Notes: generated by a model from the sequence alone, not told the origin. A stretch of 64,000 bases of DNA from Pyrenula massariospora (GCA_021030905.1 JAGFMI010000009.1:620001-684000); one strand, 5' to 3'; counted from the first letter of the stretch, positions 48,257-62,600 are shown. Numbers and translations: made by a program.

Positions 48257-51200
48257 ATGGTGGTTGATTGTGGTGAAGAATCGCCATTATCCGCGGCATT
48301 CTTTTGCCCTCAAGCCAGAGCCCCACAGCAAGACGACCTCGTGGACCTGCATACATTCCTTTCTAACAATCTTTTTGGACAGAGCATTTTGGAAGAAATC
48401 AGCAAGCTGCACGCAACATGGGAAATATTTGTAGATGCAAGGGATGACATCCAGGCTTTGACGGAAGGTTCCCGGCTCGTAAGTTCGCTACAGGATTGGG
48501 CCCTCCGTGGAGCGTCGGCCTCGGTAGCGGAAGCCCGCTCCGGCATTGTTGCTCTCCCACTCCTGGTCATACTCCAGATTGCACAGTACTTGTGCTATCT
48601 TGAGGTTCACGCTCTCACACACAATGAGTTCATAACCAGTGTTCAACATGCCGGTGGCTTGCAAGGATATTGTGGTGGCCTGCCATCTGCGGTCGCGATT
48701 GCGTGTGCATCGGATGAAGCAGAACTCGTGAGCAACACGGCCATTGTCCTACGTATTCTTCTCGGCATCGGAGCATATAGCACTATAGCGGAGGATGAAA
48801 CGGAAACAGGATCTACGACTCTGGCACTCCATCTCAAGTATGAAGGCCAAGGAGATGAAATCTCTCGCATGTTTCCTGGAGTAAGTTAAGCGTGGGCTTT
48901 CGGTAACGCCGAGTTCTGCATTGGCCCTTGTAGTGGTGGGCTAACTCCAATTTTCAGACATATGTTTCAGCTATCACGGATCCAAGGTCAATTAGCATCG
49001 TCGGCCCTCCGTCCAAGCTTACTGAGCTTTACGAACATGCTCGAGCCCAGGGACTGCAGGTACAGAAGATGGACATTCGTGGCAAGGTTCATAATCCGGA
49101 GAACGAGAACCTCGCCGTGGAACTATCCAAAATTTGCAGTCAAACACCATGTCTGCAACTTCCAGACGCTTCGGCTTTGCGTGTGACTGTCCGATCTAAC
49201 AAGACTGGAGAACGGCTGAAGCATGGCTCTCTCACCGAAGAAATAGTCAACACAATTCTAGCGTCGAGATGTGAATGGTTCAACCTCTTACTGAACGTCG
49301 CTGATGATCTCAAAGCTGCGCGCAGAGACACAAACAGGTTTGTGATTTTTGGTATGAATGATTGCGTTCCGCCGATACCATTCCACCAGAGAGAGGTCAA
49401 GATCGTGAAAATAGGAGCAAAGAGCCTCATTCAAAACAGAACAAAACAAATTCTGGACAGATCTAGGCCACTAAAGCCGTTCCCTTTTCCCGACGGAACA
49501 ATTGCCGTGATTGGAGCATCTTGCCGCCTTCCGGGAGCCGGAAATCTCGAAGAGCTGTGGGAGCTTATCGCTAACGGAGTCGATTGTCATCAAGCACCGC
49601 CGGCTGACAGATTTGTCTTGCATGAATGCTTTCGAGCATCCCAGTGTGGTAAATCTGTCAGCGAAAAAAACTTTTACGGAAACTTTTTAAACGATATTCA
49701 AAGATTTGACAACTCCTTTTTCGGAATTAATGCCAGAGAAGCTGCTAGTATGGATCCTCAACAACGTATACTTCTCGAGCTTTCTTATGAAGCGCTAGAG
49801 TCTTCCGGATACCTCGCAAAGAGTCATCGTGAATCAGGGGATCTAGTTGGATGCTTCATTGGAGCAAGTTTTGTTGAATACTTGGATAACACAAGCTCAC
49901 ATAGCCCTACAGCTTACACATCTACCGGCACAATTCGCGCATTCCTCTGTGGCAGACTGAGCCATTTCTACGGGTGGAGTGGTCCTTCAGAAGTCATCGA
50001 CACGGCCTGTTCATCTTCTTTGGTTGCTATAAATCGAGCTTGTAAGGCTTTGCAGGCCGGAGAGTGCAAACTAGCCCTTGCTGGTGGTATCAATGTGATC
50101 ACCGGCATCAACAACTATTTGGACTTGGGAAAAGCTGGATTTCTCAGCCCAACTGGACAATGCAAGCCTTTTGACGAGTCTGCAGATGGATATTGTCGCT
50201 CTGATGGTGGCGGTCTCGTGGTTTTGAAGAAATTACAGGAGGCAATCTTGGACGGAGACCAAATTTTGGGAATCATTCCGGGTATTGCCACTAATCAAGG
50301 TGGACTATCGTCTTCTATCACATTGCCCGAGCCTACAGCCCAGAAGGCTCTTTATCGAACCGTTCTCGAGCAGGCCAATTTTGAGGCCGGACAAGTCACT
50401 TACGTAGAAGCCCATGGCACAGGTACCCAAGCTGGCGATCCTCTTGAAATGCAAAGTATTCGGTCAATCTTTGGAAACCAATATAGATCAGAGACACTAC
50501 ACATTGGGTCTGTCAAGGGCAACATAGGTCATTGCGAGACCGCAGCAGGTGTCGCAGGCTTGCTCAAAGTTCTAGCAATGCTCAAGCATGGCAAAGTCCC
50601 ACCGCAAGCGAATCACCATCTGCTGAACTCAAAGATACCGCCTCTTGGATCCGATCGTCTTGAAATAACAACGAAGTTGAGTCATTGGGAAGCGCCAATC
50701 CGCGCCGCGTTCGTCAATAGCTATGGCGCAGCTGGGTCCAATTGTGCTCTATTATGTTGTGAAATACCGCAGCAGAGAGGCCAGATCGGGCTAGATTTAT
50801 CAAATCGAAGCACTGATATCGCATTCCCTATCCTCTTGAGTGCGGCATCAAGAGCGAGCTTATTAACCCATGCTCGGGTACTCCGCTTGTATCTACACCA
50901 AAGACTTGGTAGTCTAGCTATGAAAGATATTTCATTCACCTTAAACAAATCGAGACGAAGGCATAGGTACTGCTTAACAGCATCTTCAAGCAGCACAGAA
51001 GACCTTGCTTGGCGTTTAACATCCACCGAGTTATCGCCATTCGAATTTCCTGAGACCTCGAAACCTGTGGTGCTTGCTTTCAGCGGTCAGTATAGCAACA
51101 CCGTAGCCTTGAATCGGACCATCTACGATAACTATCCGGCTTTTCGATCCTACATTGACGCTTGCGACGTCGAGCTGAAGACTTTAGGCTATGAATCAAT

Positions 51201-54200
51201 AATTCCTTCGATCTTCCAGACACAGCCAATTTCTGATGTGATCGTTCTGCAATGCAGTATTTTTGCAATGCAATATGCGAGCGCTCAATCTTGGCTTGAC
51301 GCTGGGTTGGAGGTGAGTACCATCATTGGTCATAGCATTGGTGAACTTACTACGCTGGCAATCTCTAAAGCTTTATCCTTGTCAGATTGTATCAAGTTGA
51401 TTGCTTTTCGTGCCTATCTGATTAAAACGGAATGGGGCCCTGACAATGGCGCAATGTTGGCCATTCATGGTAATTTGGATAACTTCAACGAATTCCAGTC
51501 TCAACTGCAAAATAGTACACTTACTAAAGGGCTTGAGGTCGCCTGTTTCAATGCAAAAACGTCTTTAGTTGTGTCCGGGGCATCTACGTCAATAAGCGCC
51601 GCCGAGACCTTGCTGAAGACAAATCCCAGTCTCCAAAACCTTAAGTGCCAGCGTGTTGATGTCAGTCACGGTTTCCATTCAGACTTGACAGAACCTATTC
51701 TTGCGGACCTAGAGAAGATGTCAAGATCGCTGCAATGGAGAGAGCCGATAATTCCGTTAGAAGTGTGTTCCTCAGAGCCTCTAAAAAGCATACAGTCATA
51801 TAGCGTTTCCAAGCATGCGCGAGAACCAGTTTTCTTTTCAAAAGCTGTTAACAGAATCGAGCAAAATCTAGGACCATGCCTATGGATCGAAGCTGGAATG
51901 GACTCACCTATTTTACGTTTAGTCAAAACGGCTTCCGAGTTTCCAGAGAAACACACCTTTCAGGCCATGCTGGTGAAAGGTGTCGAGAGACCAACTAATG
52001 TAATCAGTGAGATTATTTGTCAACTATGGCGGAACGGCATCGCTTTGGATCATTGGGCTTTCTTGCCGGCACCCAATCCCCAGTGCAAGCAAGTCTGGCT
52101 TCCACCGTATCAATTTGAGACTACTCCGCATTGGCTAGCAAACATAGACCCGAAATTAGCCCAAAAGGATCTCTCGAATTTCGCACCTGGTAAAGGAGTC
52201 AATGGTCTTACCAAACCTGCACTGCAATTGATCTCAAGGAAAGGAGTATCAAATGAATTTGTTATCAACACTCAGAGCCAAAGGTACCAAAAGATTGTCC
52301 ATGGCCATGCAGTGCGCCAGCGACCGTTATGTCCTGCGTCCATGTACATGGAGTGCGCCACGATGGCTGTCCATATTTTCATGGGCGAGATTAAGAACAC
52401 GGGTACTTCTTTCGAGGAGCTGCATTTTCAGGCTGCTCTTGGTGCAAATATGCGGGATGAAGTGGTTTTACAGTTGGAAGAGATCGCTATCAAAATGTCC
52501 TGGAAGTTTTCAATCCGGTCAAATGGATCAAAGCCATTGGAACATGGGAATGGAATCATCAGTCTGATCCATAATCCAATGCTTTACGGCTTCCGGCGAC
52601 TTCTTAGTAGACCGATCGACTTACTAGAAAGTAAGCCAGACATTGAAAGATTGACGTCAAAGCGGGCTTACAAACTATTTGCTTCCGTCGTTCAATACGA
52701 AACCTTCCTTCGTGGCATTCATGCTGTGACACTAGATGACTGGGAAGCAATTGCTACAATTGTGCTTCCAGAGAACCAACCTCATCGTGAAGAGAGCACA
52801 GTATGTCAGATTTGCGATACTGTAATGCTCGATACTTTCATCCAAGTCCTTGGGCTTCTTATGAACAGCAGTGAGCATGTCACAGGAGAAGAAGTTATGA
52901 TCGCAGCACGAATTGAGAACGTTGTGATACTACCAACTTGCAACATGAACGATCAAAGTCCTCGGAAGGTCTACACCAAATTTGGCTTCCTAGAGGATAG
53001 ACAACCGGTTGGCGATATCATTATTTATAATTCTGTGGGCGAAGTAGAAGCACTACTCAGTGGTTGTCATTTTACAAAGCTCCCAATCTCTAAAGTCGAA
53101 AGAATCTTAGATTCAGCAAATGCGACGACAACAAACAAGCCTCCAACAGCATTTGCTAACGAGCTTTCCACTGATTCAAGTATAGCCACAGGAGGAAGGC
53201 TAACGCCAACGTCCGACACAGCCTCGCAAGATAATCGCGATACTGCTTTACGAGAAATAATTGCAAACTGTATCGGCATGAATGAGTCTGATATTCCTCA
53301 ACATGTTGTTCTTGCTGATTCTGGATTGGATTCCTTGACTTCGATCGAGGTGGCAGACGAGCTGCAATCCAGATTTCAACTAAATATCACCTCTGACGAA
53401 CTTATGAAGACATCGCTGAACAGTCTTATTCAGCGTTTGAATGCTTCAAGCTTCAACGGCACCAACGGCGGAAAGGTTGCGCCCACACACGAGAGCGGTC
53501 AAGGCCACATTCACAGCCAAGGCCCTTTATCAAAATTACCAAATCAGCCCACACAGGATCGCCAACGCAAATTCCTACAACTTTTGTTTGAAGTCTCTGG
53601 GGCCAGATATGAAGAAGTTAGGGAGCAAGACACATTGGCAGATCTTGGTATCGATTCTTTGTCCCTTGTAGATTTGAAACAGGAACTTGAAGACAAATTC
53701 CCCTTGAGACTTCAAAGCGACCAATTCGACATCTATAGCACAGTAAAAGAAGTCTTGGGCCTCCTAGAAATTACAGTACCTCAATTCTCTACTCAACGGA
53801 CCAACAAAATCTCCCAAGAAGCGAAGATTCCCACCATATCTTCTACAGAGCGAGAAGGAAGGGTCGTCTTGCCAAATCCGCTTGACGCATTGAAACAATC
53901 TGAAAGCCTTTTCATTACCTTTGCAAGTGAGCAAGGTTTGTGTCAATATTGGTCGGACACAGCTCCTGACCAAAACAAATTACTCATTGTGTACCTCTTT
54001 GAAGCCTTCCGCGCCTTAGGAGTAGATCTAGCAAATATTCAGCCTGGAAGCCACATACCTCAAGTTCCGCACTTGCGAAAGCATGACCGGCTTATGCAGA
54101 GGCTCTGGGAGATTCTTGAGAGCCACGATATTGTTGTCATACAATCAGAATTTATTGCTCGCGGCAACGGTCAGGTGGACATTGGTCGATCCTCCCAATT

Positions 54201-56290
54201 ACACAAGGACTTTATAGCCAAGCATCCAAGCTATGAAGCTGAAGCGAAATTGATGGCTTTAACAGGTTCCAAGCTCGCCGATTGTTTGACGGGCAAAGCT
54301 GATCCAGTCTCTCTTATGTTTGGGAGTTCCGAGTCTTTAAAGACAATGGAAGATTTTTACAGCCATTCTCCAATGTTGTCCACGATGACCGAGCAGCTTG
54401 TTTCTTTCTTAGTTCGCTTTCTTCAGAATGTGGACACAAGGCCGGAACTTCCAGTGCACATTCTTGAAGTCGGTGCAGGAACCGCAGGGACAACAAAGAG
54501 GCTAGCGGAAGCTTTAGAGGCTGCCCATATTAACGCTCGCTATACCTTTACAGACATCTCGCCAAGACTCGTATCAATGGCCAAGAACAAACTCAAACAA
54601 TACCCGTGGATAGAGTATACCTCATTCAATCTAGAAAATGAAATCCCGGATAGTTTCCGGAACCGTTTCGATATCGTGATCAGTACAAACTGCGTCCATG
54701 CGACAACTAACCGAACTGCTTCATGCCGTAGACTCCGGGAGACCTTGAACTTGAGGGGGTTCGTTGTTCTCTCTGAAGTAACAAGTGTCCTAGACTGGTA
54801 CGACATCTGCTTTGGCCTACTCGATGGATGGTGGCTGGCCGAAGGTGGAACAGTGTATCCCCTTCAACCAGCCGAAGCTTGGATGTCTACGTTTAAAGCA
54901 GCCGGCTTTGCCTCTGTAAGCTACTCAAAAGGTCCAACAGTCGAAGAAAATACTCAGCAATTACTTGTTGGGTGTAATAGACAGTGGGATCCAGTATTGT
55001 CTGTCATACCGACTTCTGTACCGGAAGCTGGAAAGGAGTACCATCTTGAGACAATGATATACAAGGAGGTTAGTGGTGTCCAAATTCATGCAGATGTTTA
55101 TATACCTCAAAAGGTTTCCAGATCGTCTATGCCTATTGGTACGCTCTCCGTTCGTTGTGCATACTTCATGATTTAAACCTTCGCTTACCAAACCTGTCTT
55201 TTCAGCTCTCATGATCCACGGCGGAGGTCATATGACTCTTTCTCGGAAAGATGTACGCCCAGCCCAGACTCGGCATCTTCTGGCGAAAGGATTTCTTCCT
55301 GTAAGCCTGGATTACAGGCTTTGTCCTGAAGTCAGTTTGGTTGATGGGCCCATGAAAGATGTCCTCGACGCGTATCATTGGGCTCGAAGCGTTCTACCAC
55401 GACTGATACTTCGACACGGAGTCGTACTGAATGCTAAGAAAGTTGTGGTGATTGGATGGTCAACGGGCGGCCACCTGGCTATGTCAATTGGATGGAATGC
55501 GCGGAAGGCCAATTTGCCTTCTCCATCAGCTGTGCTCAGTTTCTATGCGCCAGTTGATTTTCAATCCGGAGGTACGTGTTGCACGAAGCGATTGCTTCGA
55601 AGGCGCTTGACAGACAACTCTTACGAGGGACGCGCGCTGACTTGATGCCATCTTTAGAGCTTGACTTAAAACGTCTGCCAGCGCTTCCACAGAGAGTAAT
55701 GACTTTGGAGCAGATTATTTCTAGCATGTCGACTACACCGGTGAGTCTCAAGCTGCTAACATCAGTTCCATCCTCTCTCTAAAGTCGTTTTTCTTGAAAA
55801 CAACCATTAATAATTTCTCGACCTGAAGATCACAAGTTACAATTCCACGGGCGGCGAGAGCAGCAGCTTAGGCTGGATCTCTCCTGGCGACCCGCGCTCT
55901 GAGCTTGTATTGTCCTTATTTAAAGAAGGGCTCGGTCTACCTCTGCTTATCAGTGGGTTACCAGACCCATCCACAGCTCCTTCGTCCAAATGGTTTGTCC
56001 CTCCGTCACCAGCCCAAATTGATTCAATCGACCCGCTCACACAGCTCCGATGTGGCGCCTACGCCACGCCAACCTTCATCATCCACGGGACTTGCGACGA
56101 AGTTGCGCCTTTTGTGGCCGCTGAACGTTTCGTATCGATGTTGGGAGCGCAGAAGCTTCGTCATGGGTTCCTGCCGCTGAAAGGAGTAGGGCATCTTCAT
56201 GACCTTGCCCTGAAATTAGGAAGTCGTGAGTGGGATGAGCAGGTGGCGCCAGGATACAGATTTCTATGTCAAGCCGTAGAAAAATGTTGA
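48257..56290 (+). CDS. Non-reducing polyketide synthase, SAT-KS-AT-PT-ACP-ACP-CMeT-TE
   Basis: Five exons: 48257-48880, 48958-55138, 55206-55571, 55658-55740 and 55829-56290, for 2571 residues. Domains in order: SAT (residues about 1-370, Cys 139 in 'GYCGG'); KS (about 388-810, Cys 559 in 'DTACSSS', His 694 in 'EAHGTGT', His 733 in 'GNIGHCE'). AT (about 910-1230, Ser 1001 in 'GHSIGE'); PT (about 1300-1600, His 1325 in '[11 protein letters not shown]'). Two ACPs (Ser 1667 in 'GLDSL', Ser 1775 in 'GIDSL'); C-methyltransferase (about 1880-2200, SAM motif '[10 protein letters not shown]'). Last is an esterase-type TE (about 2269-2571, 'HGGG', Ser 2354 in 'GWSTGG', 'HGTCDE' acid, 'VGHLH'). All catalytic residues look intact. 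This architecture is that of methylated orsellinic-acid-type synthases (for example those of mycophenolic acid, cichorine or DMOA meroterpenoids). The product is therefore probably a C-methylated monocyclic resorcylic acid or aldehyde. Confidence 0.96.
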
Positions 56291-57171
56291 GCTATCGAGG
56301 TGGCTCAGAACGCCACTTGTTACTTGGGCCAACGAAAAGGCAAAAATTGCAGCGCCGTGTAATTAGGTCGACGGGCCACGTGCGGAACTTGATCGAAGGA
56401 GCCGATGGTCTCACAAAGATGCGTACTACTGAACTGCTAGATTGTCCAATGATTACGTTCATTGTGTGCGTCGATAAGATATCTTGGATTTCGTTGATGC
56501 CTTGAAGGGGAAAACGCGCCGGTCCGCCGGGATCTTCACAGACTGACGTTGCTATGGTCCACAGCGTGATTAATTGTCAGCGGCTTCCATCCCCCAACCG
56601 CATTTAGATAGTCATACATCACTTACATTACGTCATTTGGACTGTTCCCGTACTTCCTACACCCGCTTACCAGCGTTACAGAAGACGCGCAAACAGTCAT
56701 GGCTCCGTAGACCATGGTAAGTACCTACCGTAAAGGTATTACAGGCGAGAGTAGAGCAGTCGGCAGTATAACCGAGTAAGCCTCCTCGGGTTAGCCTATT
56801 TTTCTCTAAATAGAAGACCTACACCGTCTCAAAAAGAGGAAAGATGATGCTTTTGCGAAGAGAGATGGTCTGCAGCGGACTGACTACTTTGTGTCGAGAC
56901 AATTCAACCCTATTGCTGCTACGCTGTGTGGGATCTCTGATTTCCGAGCTCCAACACGCCGAGTCCTTTGCATAGCGTCGTACAAGGCAGACGCGGACTG
57001 AAATGTACGCTGCATGGATGCGTTCAGGCATCGCTAGAGCTCTCTGCATATTGCAGCTGTTTCCATTCTCCCTCTCACTGAATCACTTCCTGTACGTCGC
57101 TTTTTCCTCCCTCTTTCGACGTACTTTGCCTTAGATATTGTTTGACACTGCTCAATCGAAGGCACAAAATT
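56291..57171. other. Intergenic, promoter of the propeller gene
   Basis: About 880 bases, no supported gene. It contains the downstream flank of the PKS and the upstream region of the SMP-30-like gene. Confidence 0.5.
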
Positions 57172-58089
57172 ATGGCTCGCGAGCTTTTCGCTTTTCCGGA
57201 TACAACATTCGTCGAAAATCTGGCGGTTCATTCTAACGGACATCTCCTACTGACCACGTTTACTGACCACTTGTATTCCCTGGACCCTGCGGCCGCAACC
57301 CCGACCCCGGAGATCGTGGCCACGCTCCCCGGTGTAGATGCCCTATCCGGCATCGCACTCATCGCGCCCGACGTCTACGCCGTCAGCGGTGGCCACCATC
57401 TTTCTTTCTCTTTCGCAAATGGCTCGATGCGGGTCTTTACGGTCGACTTCCGGCCGAAGATTCGCGGCGGTCCCGTTGATGTCAAGGAAAGCGCTCAGGT
57501 ACCCAACACCCAGATGCTGAATGGCTTGACACCCCTCCCGAGAAAAAAACATGTCGTTCTGAGCGGCGATTCGATCGGTGGCCGGATGTTCCGTATCAAC
57601 ACGCTGACGGGGGAAGCGGACGTTGCGTTTACAGATCCATCGCTTGAGGCTGGTGACAAAGCGATGGTACCCTTAGGCGTCAATGGTGTAAAGGTCTTTG
57701 ATGGTGTGCTTTACTTTACCAACTCGGCTAAAGGAGTATTCGCGCGAGTGAGAATCGACGACAACGGGAATAAGGTCGGCGACGTCGAGGTTCTAGCGAC
57801 ACTACCCGATACTACAGGGTGGAAGAGCGCCTACGGATGGATCGCCTATGATGATTTCGCGATAGATTCTCGAGGAACGGCTTATGTGGCATTACATGGG
57901 AACGCTGTCACGAAGATTGACGCGAGGGGGAAGCAGTCGATAGTGATAGGGGGTGGTAATAGTACACTCTTGAAAGAGCCAACATCAGTGGCCTTGGCGG
58001 CGGATGAGAAAAAAATCTATGTTACAACTGGAGGTTCAAAGATTGACGGCAAAGCATACGGAGGTCAGATCGTTGAGGTCAAGCTTTGA
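57172..58089 (+). CDS. SMP-30/gluconolactonase-like six-bladed beta-propeller protein
   Basis: Single exon, 305 residues from the ATG at 57172. Propeller-blade motifs recur: 'FVENLAVHSNGHLLLTTF', 'GIALIAPDVYAVSG', 'MLNGLTPLPRKKHVVLSGDS', 'GVNGVKVFDGVLYFTNSAKG' with the Asn typical of SMP-30 metal sites, 'YDDFAIDSRGTAYVALHG' and 'LKEPTSVALAADEKKIYVTT'. There is no signal peptide. SMP-30-like proteins are metal-dependent lactonases or related hydrolases, and propellers of this kind occur in fungal metabolite clusters, sometimes as cyclases or isomerases. Adjacent to the PKS and read in the same direction, it is probably the right-hand member of the cluster. Family good; function open. Confidence 0.82.
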   Translation: MARELFAFPDTTFVENLAVHSNGHLLLTTFTDHLYSLDPAAATPTPEIVATLPGVDALSGIALIAPDVYAVSGGHHLSFSFANGSMRVFTVDFRPKIRGGPVDVKESAQVPNTQMLNGLTPLPRKKHVVLSGDSIGGRMFRINTLTGEADVAFTDPSLEAGDKAMVPLGVNGVKVFDGVLYFTNSAKGVFARVRIDDNGNKVGDVEVLATLPDTTGWKSAYGWIAYDDFAIDSRGTAYVALHGNAVTKIDARGKQSIVIGGGNSTLLKEPTSVALAADEKKIYVTTGGSKIDGKAYGGQIVEVKL

Positions 58090-59642
58090 GTCAAATATCT
58101 CAAAGGGACAAGGCAGGTAACATCTGATGGGTCTCCTCATAATAAAAGAGTTTTGCTCTTCACTAAAGTGAAAAGGTAAAATACTTCGATTTTCGCCGTG
58201 TGTGAGTACCATTTCAGCCTACTTTAAAACTGTGTTCTTTGATGCGTCGGCCAGACACCTTTGACTAACACGTCTACGACTACACGTACCGAGCAATTAG
58301 AAGGCGAAGTCTGGGCAAACCCAAGCTTACTCACGACCGTCGTCTATCTGATATTCTTGCTGCCAATGTTATGTAATACTCCTAAAACTGACATCTCCAT
58401 CAACTTCATAGGTATATCAAATGTGAGAATACCACCACAGCCTCCGTTATCGCTGCTTCTTACCTTGGATGGGCACGAAACACCGCGCAAATCGCATTGT
58501 CTTAGAGATATCTAGCTTTTCCAGACCAAAATGGGAATCTGACAGTCCACGGAGCAGGATCAAGTTTTTGCAGATATTGGGTCGTGATCATTTGGCCGAG
58601 ACTAGAGGTACTCCCTCTCTGTTTTTCTGATATAGAGATTGAAGATGCAGATTGATCCTCAATATATTAGACTTGTGTGAACGGTGATTGAATGCATATG
58701 GCGGTTGGAGCGAAAGTGCCTACCTTCTCAACGAAAGTCATCCATACTGATCACAAGAGTCTAGAAGAAATCATCAAAGTCCTGGATGACAACAGGAAGC
58801 CTAGAAGTTCCCATCGGTGTCCGGCATTAGGCGCTCTGGATCACCAATATCACACGCAAATGAACCGTTGACGTCCGCCACAAAACAGTTGGAATTCAAG
58901 ATACAAGTATGAGAATTCTAGACTGTGTCTGCGCGAGAGGTAAGACAACCATACGGTTGACAAGTAGAGACCCTTACCCACGAACCCAGAAACATCTGTA
59001 AAAAGGCATCGAACCACACAAAATACAAAAAACTTTAAAACTCCACAAAAAGACAATTGCTTATATCAAGACTTTACCACCTCACCGCCGGCCCTCAAAA
59101 CTCATCCATCTCCCAATCACGTTCCACCAAATCCCACCGTAACCTCTCCATGACATCTCCCAGCACAGTACCCCCTGGAATTCTTCGCCCAGCTCGACTA
59201 CAATTTCCAGCGTAAACCCCGCTATACGTAGTTCAAAACCACTTCACCCGAGCCCCATCCCAACCTTCCCCTCCTACGACCCTAATCCTTGAGCGAAACA
59301 TAACATACGACCACACAGAATAGCATCCATCTCCTCGCCACTACAGCCGTCATGAAGACAACACTGTCTACACACCCTCCAAGGGCACGCCTGAAAATCA
59401 CAGACACAACGCGAAAAATAGTACTCAAAAGCTTCAACTCAATTCGATCGCCGAGACAAGACAATTTCAGACTCTCAAAAGAAAGAACTAATCCCAAAAC
59501 GCCCTTCAACCAATCCAGCTCAAATTAGTTACTCACAAACGCCTCCCCCGGGTTAAAGAAGGTCAAACGTTCATCATCACATCCCATCCTCAATCGCAGC
59601 CCACCCAAGCCCAGTCTCCCTCCTTACCCCCATCACCCAATC
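58090..59642. other. Gene-free stretch at the right cluster border
   Basis: About 1.55 kb between the propeller gene and the 3' end of the BRCT gene. Short frames on both strands are unsupported. From about 59,080 the + strand becomes C-rich, which continues into the BRCT gene. Confidence 0.5.
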
Positions 59643-62600
59643 CTACCCCCTCCCCAACGGACTCCCAACAATCGGCCGCCACTCCAACCCCAAAGTCTTC
59701 CTCCTCGCCTCATTCAGATTCAATTTCATCCTCCCACTCCCACTCCCTTTCCCCTCTTCTTCATCTCCACCCTCCTCCTCCTCCTCCTCCGCTTCAAACA
59801 ACCCCCTCATCACCCTCTTCGGCGGCGCACTCATCTGCACCAACCCCCTCCCCTGCGCCATCAGATATGGCGTCAACGGCGTCGCCGCAGGATCGTACGC
59901 CACATGGCCCGTCGGCGTATCCTGCTGCCCCCGCTCCTCAAAAGCTGAAGCCAAAGCCCCAATCGGCGTACCAAACTCACCCTCCTCATCATCCCTCAAC
60001 GGCTCCACCGGATCGCTAAACAGCACCCTCTCATCCTCAACCGGCGGATTATACGCGCGCCTCAGCGGACTCAAATCCACAGACATCGACCTTCTCCCCG
60101 CCCCACCCGCGAAGCTCTTCCTCCTCCCCCCAACCCCACCCGCCTCGCACAGCCTCCCATCCCGATTAACCAGCGCCCTTGGCTCCATGCTCTTCCTCCT
60201 CCTCGCCCCCCCGCGCGGCAAAACCCCAACATCGACTCCATACGGCCCCTCATCCACCCACTCCCCCCGCGCCTCGCAGTCCAGCACCCACCCCACCCCG
60301 ACACACCTTACCACCCCGCCCGCGTCCCGGACCTTCTCCAGCGTGCGCTTCCCGCCATCTTTATACACGACGTGCGTGATGCCGATCTTTCCTCCGCTGC
60401 CCGCAGAGTCCAGCTCGGAGCTGCCGCTCGGGTTGATGCTGGCGCGCGGGTTCCACGCCCACTGCTTCAGGCACTTCGCGCCCATCTGCGTGAGGAGCTC
60501 GATGAAGATGCCGCTCGCGTCTTCGCCCTCGGTGGTGTGGACATCGACAAACACCACGGCGCCGGAGAGGGTTCGAGAGGACGAGGGCGCTGGGGAGCGG
60601 GTTTGGGCGGCGGAGATTGGTGGATGCGCTGTATGGATCTGGGGTGTTGAAGGGGGCAGCTGAGGGAAGTCTTCTTCTTCTTCTATGTCGGAGACAGCGT
60701 TGGGACTTGTTGGTGCATTGTCCTTGGCTGGGGAGAGAGAAGGCTTGGCCGGAGAATCGGGGAGGAAGGTTGGCCGCATCTTTTCTGGGCTGTTGCGAGG
60801 TGATTTTCTGGGAGATAGAGGGCGACCGGAGAGAGATCGGCTGCGCTTGCGAGGAATATTGAGAGGGGAATTCTGTCCTTCGGGACGAAGAGCCACTTTA
60901 GATACGACGGTATTGTAGTAACGAGGCATTGAGGGGTTCAGGCGTAAGGGAGTCCGAAAGTCGATCTCGTTTTGTACAAGAGAATCATTGCCGATGTCAT
61001 GGGCATCATCAGTTTCTGCGATGACAGACTGGCCGTCAGATTTAGACAGCTCTGATGCTCTCTCGTCGATTGCGTTGTTTGATTCCTCATTCCTGTCTCT
61101 CGTTGGTGCGGCAACCGGTGGTTCATTCTCGTCTCCATACGCTGAGCCGTCCGATTCGTCCTCTGGAACTTCATTGATGACGCTCAGATCTGGGTGCGCA
61201 AACTCGGGGGTGAATGCTTCGTCTTCAGAGTCGTGTAACAAAGGCTCGTTGTCAAGAGCGGCTTGAATTTGAGCTTGCATCTGGGGGCCTTCCACAGCAG
61301 CCGACGCACTGTCCAATGTCGCCCGATCCTCAAATAACTTCTCATGATCGTCTTCAACAAGCGATGACTGGTCTTCCTCAACTGGAATTTGTTGGCCGTC
61401 CACGGTAGCATGGCCAGGCGAGTGTTCAATGAGAGATGCTTGATCCTCAGAAATTAGAGGCTCTTGATTTTCCTCGACAAGAGACTCCTTTTCTGCTTTA
61501 AGAAACGCATTTTGTTCTTCGTTTATTTGAACAATCTCTTCTGTATTAACCAAAAACTCAGGTTGTTCCCCAACAAAGTCAGTCACCATGATCTCGTCAC
61601 TCAGATTGGCGTTGATAGCTCCCTCTGCTTGATCGAGAGCAATAATGTCCATGGCGTTATTTGAATCGACTTGAGGCTCCGGGAACTCAGTAACACCCCT
61701 CTCTTTCTCTGATTCTTCCTCAAGGCTTTCAACTTCTCCTTCCAATTCTTTCTGGACCATTTCCTCTTCGAAAAAACTAGGCTTCTCGGGTGTAACATTG
61801 ATAGAAGTTCCAACAGAGACTCTAGGAGCGATTGAACGACGAGCGCCCATTGATGGTCGACTTCCCACCGAAGTTCGAGACATCATAGAATGCCTGTCAC
61901 TATGTTTCACAGGAGATTTTGAGACCTTGACTGGCGAGAAGACGCCTCTCTTCTCCTTTCTAGGGATTGGCTTATCAGGACTTGCGGCTAGCCAACTACT
62001 TAGTTGCACGGCAAGAGGAGTGAATCCGACGCTCTGAGAGTCCCCAGCAGGATTGACGGCTAAGAGACGAGAGCGGGCGAGAGCGGCCTTCTGTGTGGCA
62101 GGAGTCTGTAATGCTGGCTTGAAAGGCGTCGAATCTGATTGAAGTTCGTCCTCTGACTCTTCCTCTAACGTCAACCGATGAGCACGGAAGAGCTGCTCAT
62201 TCAAAGAAAATCGATGCGGAACATGTGTCTCTGAATCCTGTTGAGGGACCGTCTCTTCGGCAGTCTGAGCAATCGTATCTAAGGGTGCAACATCGTCCTT
62301 TGGCTGATCGTCTGAAGGGAGACAGTTTGTCTCTACGTCTGTCATGAGCACGTCAGCCTGCTCTGGAAGATCGCTTTGAATGGTTTGCAGTGGCATTTCT
62401 TCTTCCATATGGTCGTCTTTTGCAGCTTTCTTGGGTGGCGAGACGCGAACCGGGCTTCTAACATCCAAAACAGAAGCTTCAAAATCAACAACGGCAGGCT
62501 CATCCTGGAATGGATCGTCTTCATGAATTTGAAGCGTCGCCTTGGAGTTCGATGGCAATACCCTGACATCTGCAGTTGCAGTCAGGTCCGGAAGATCTGC

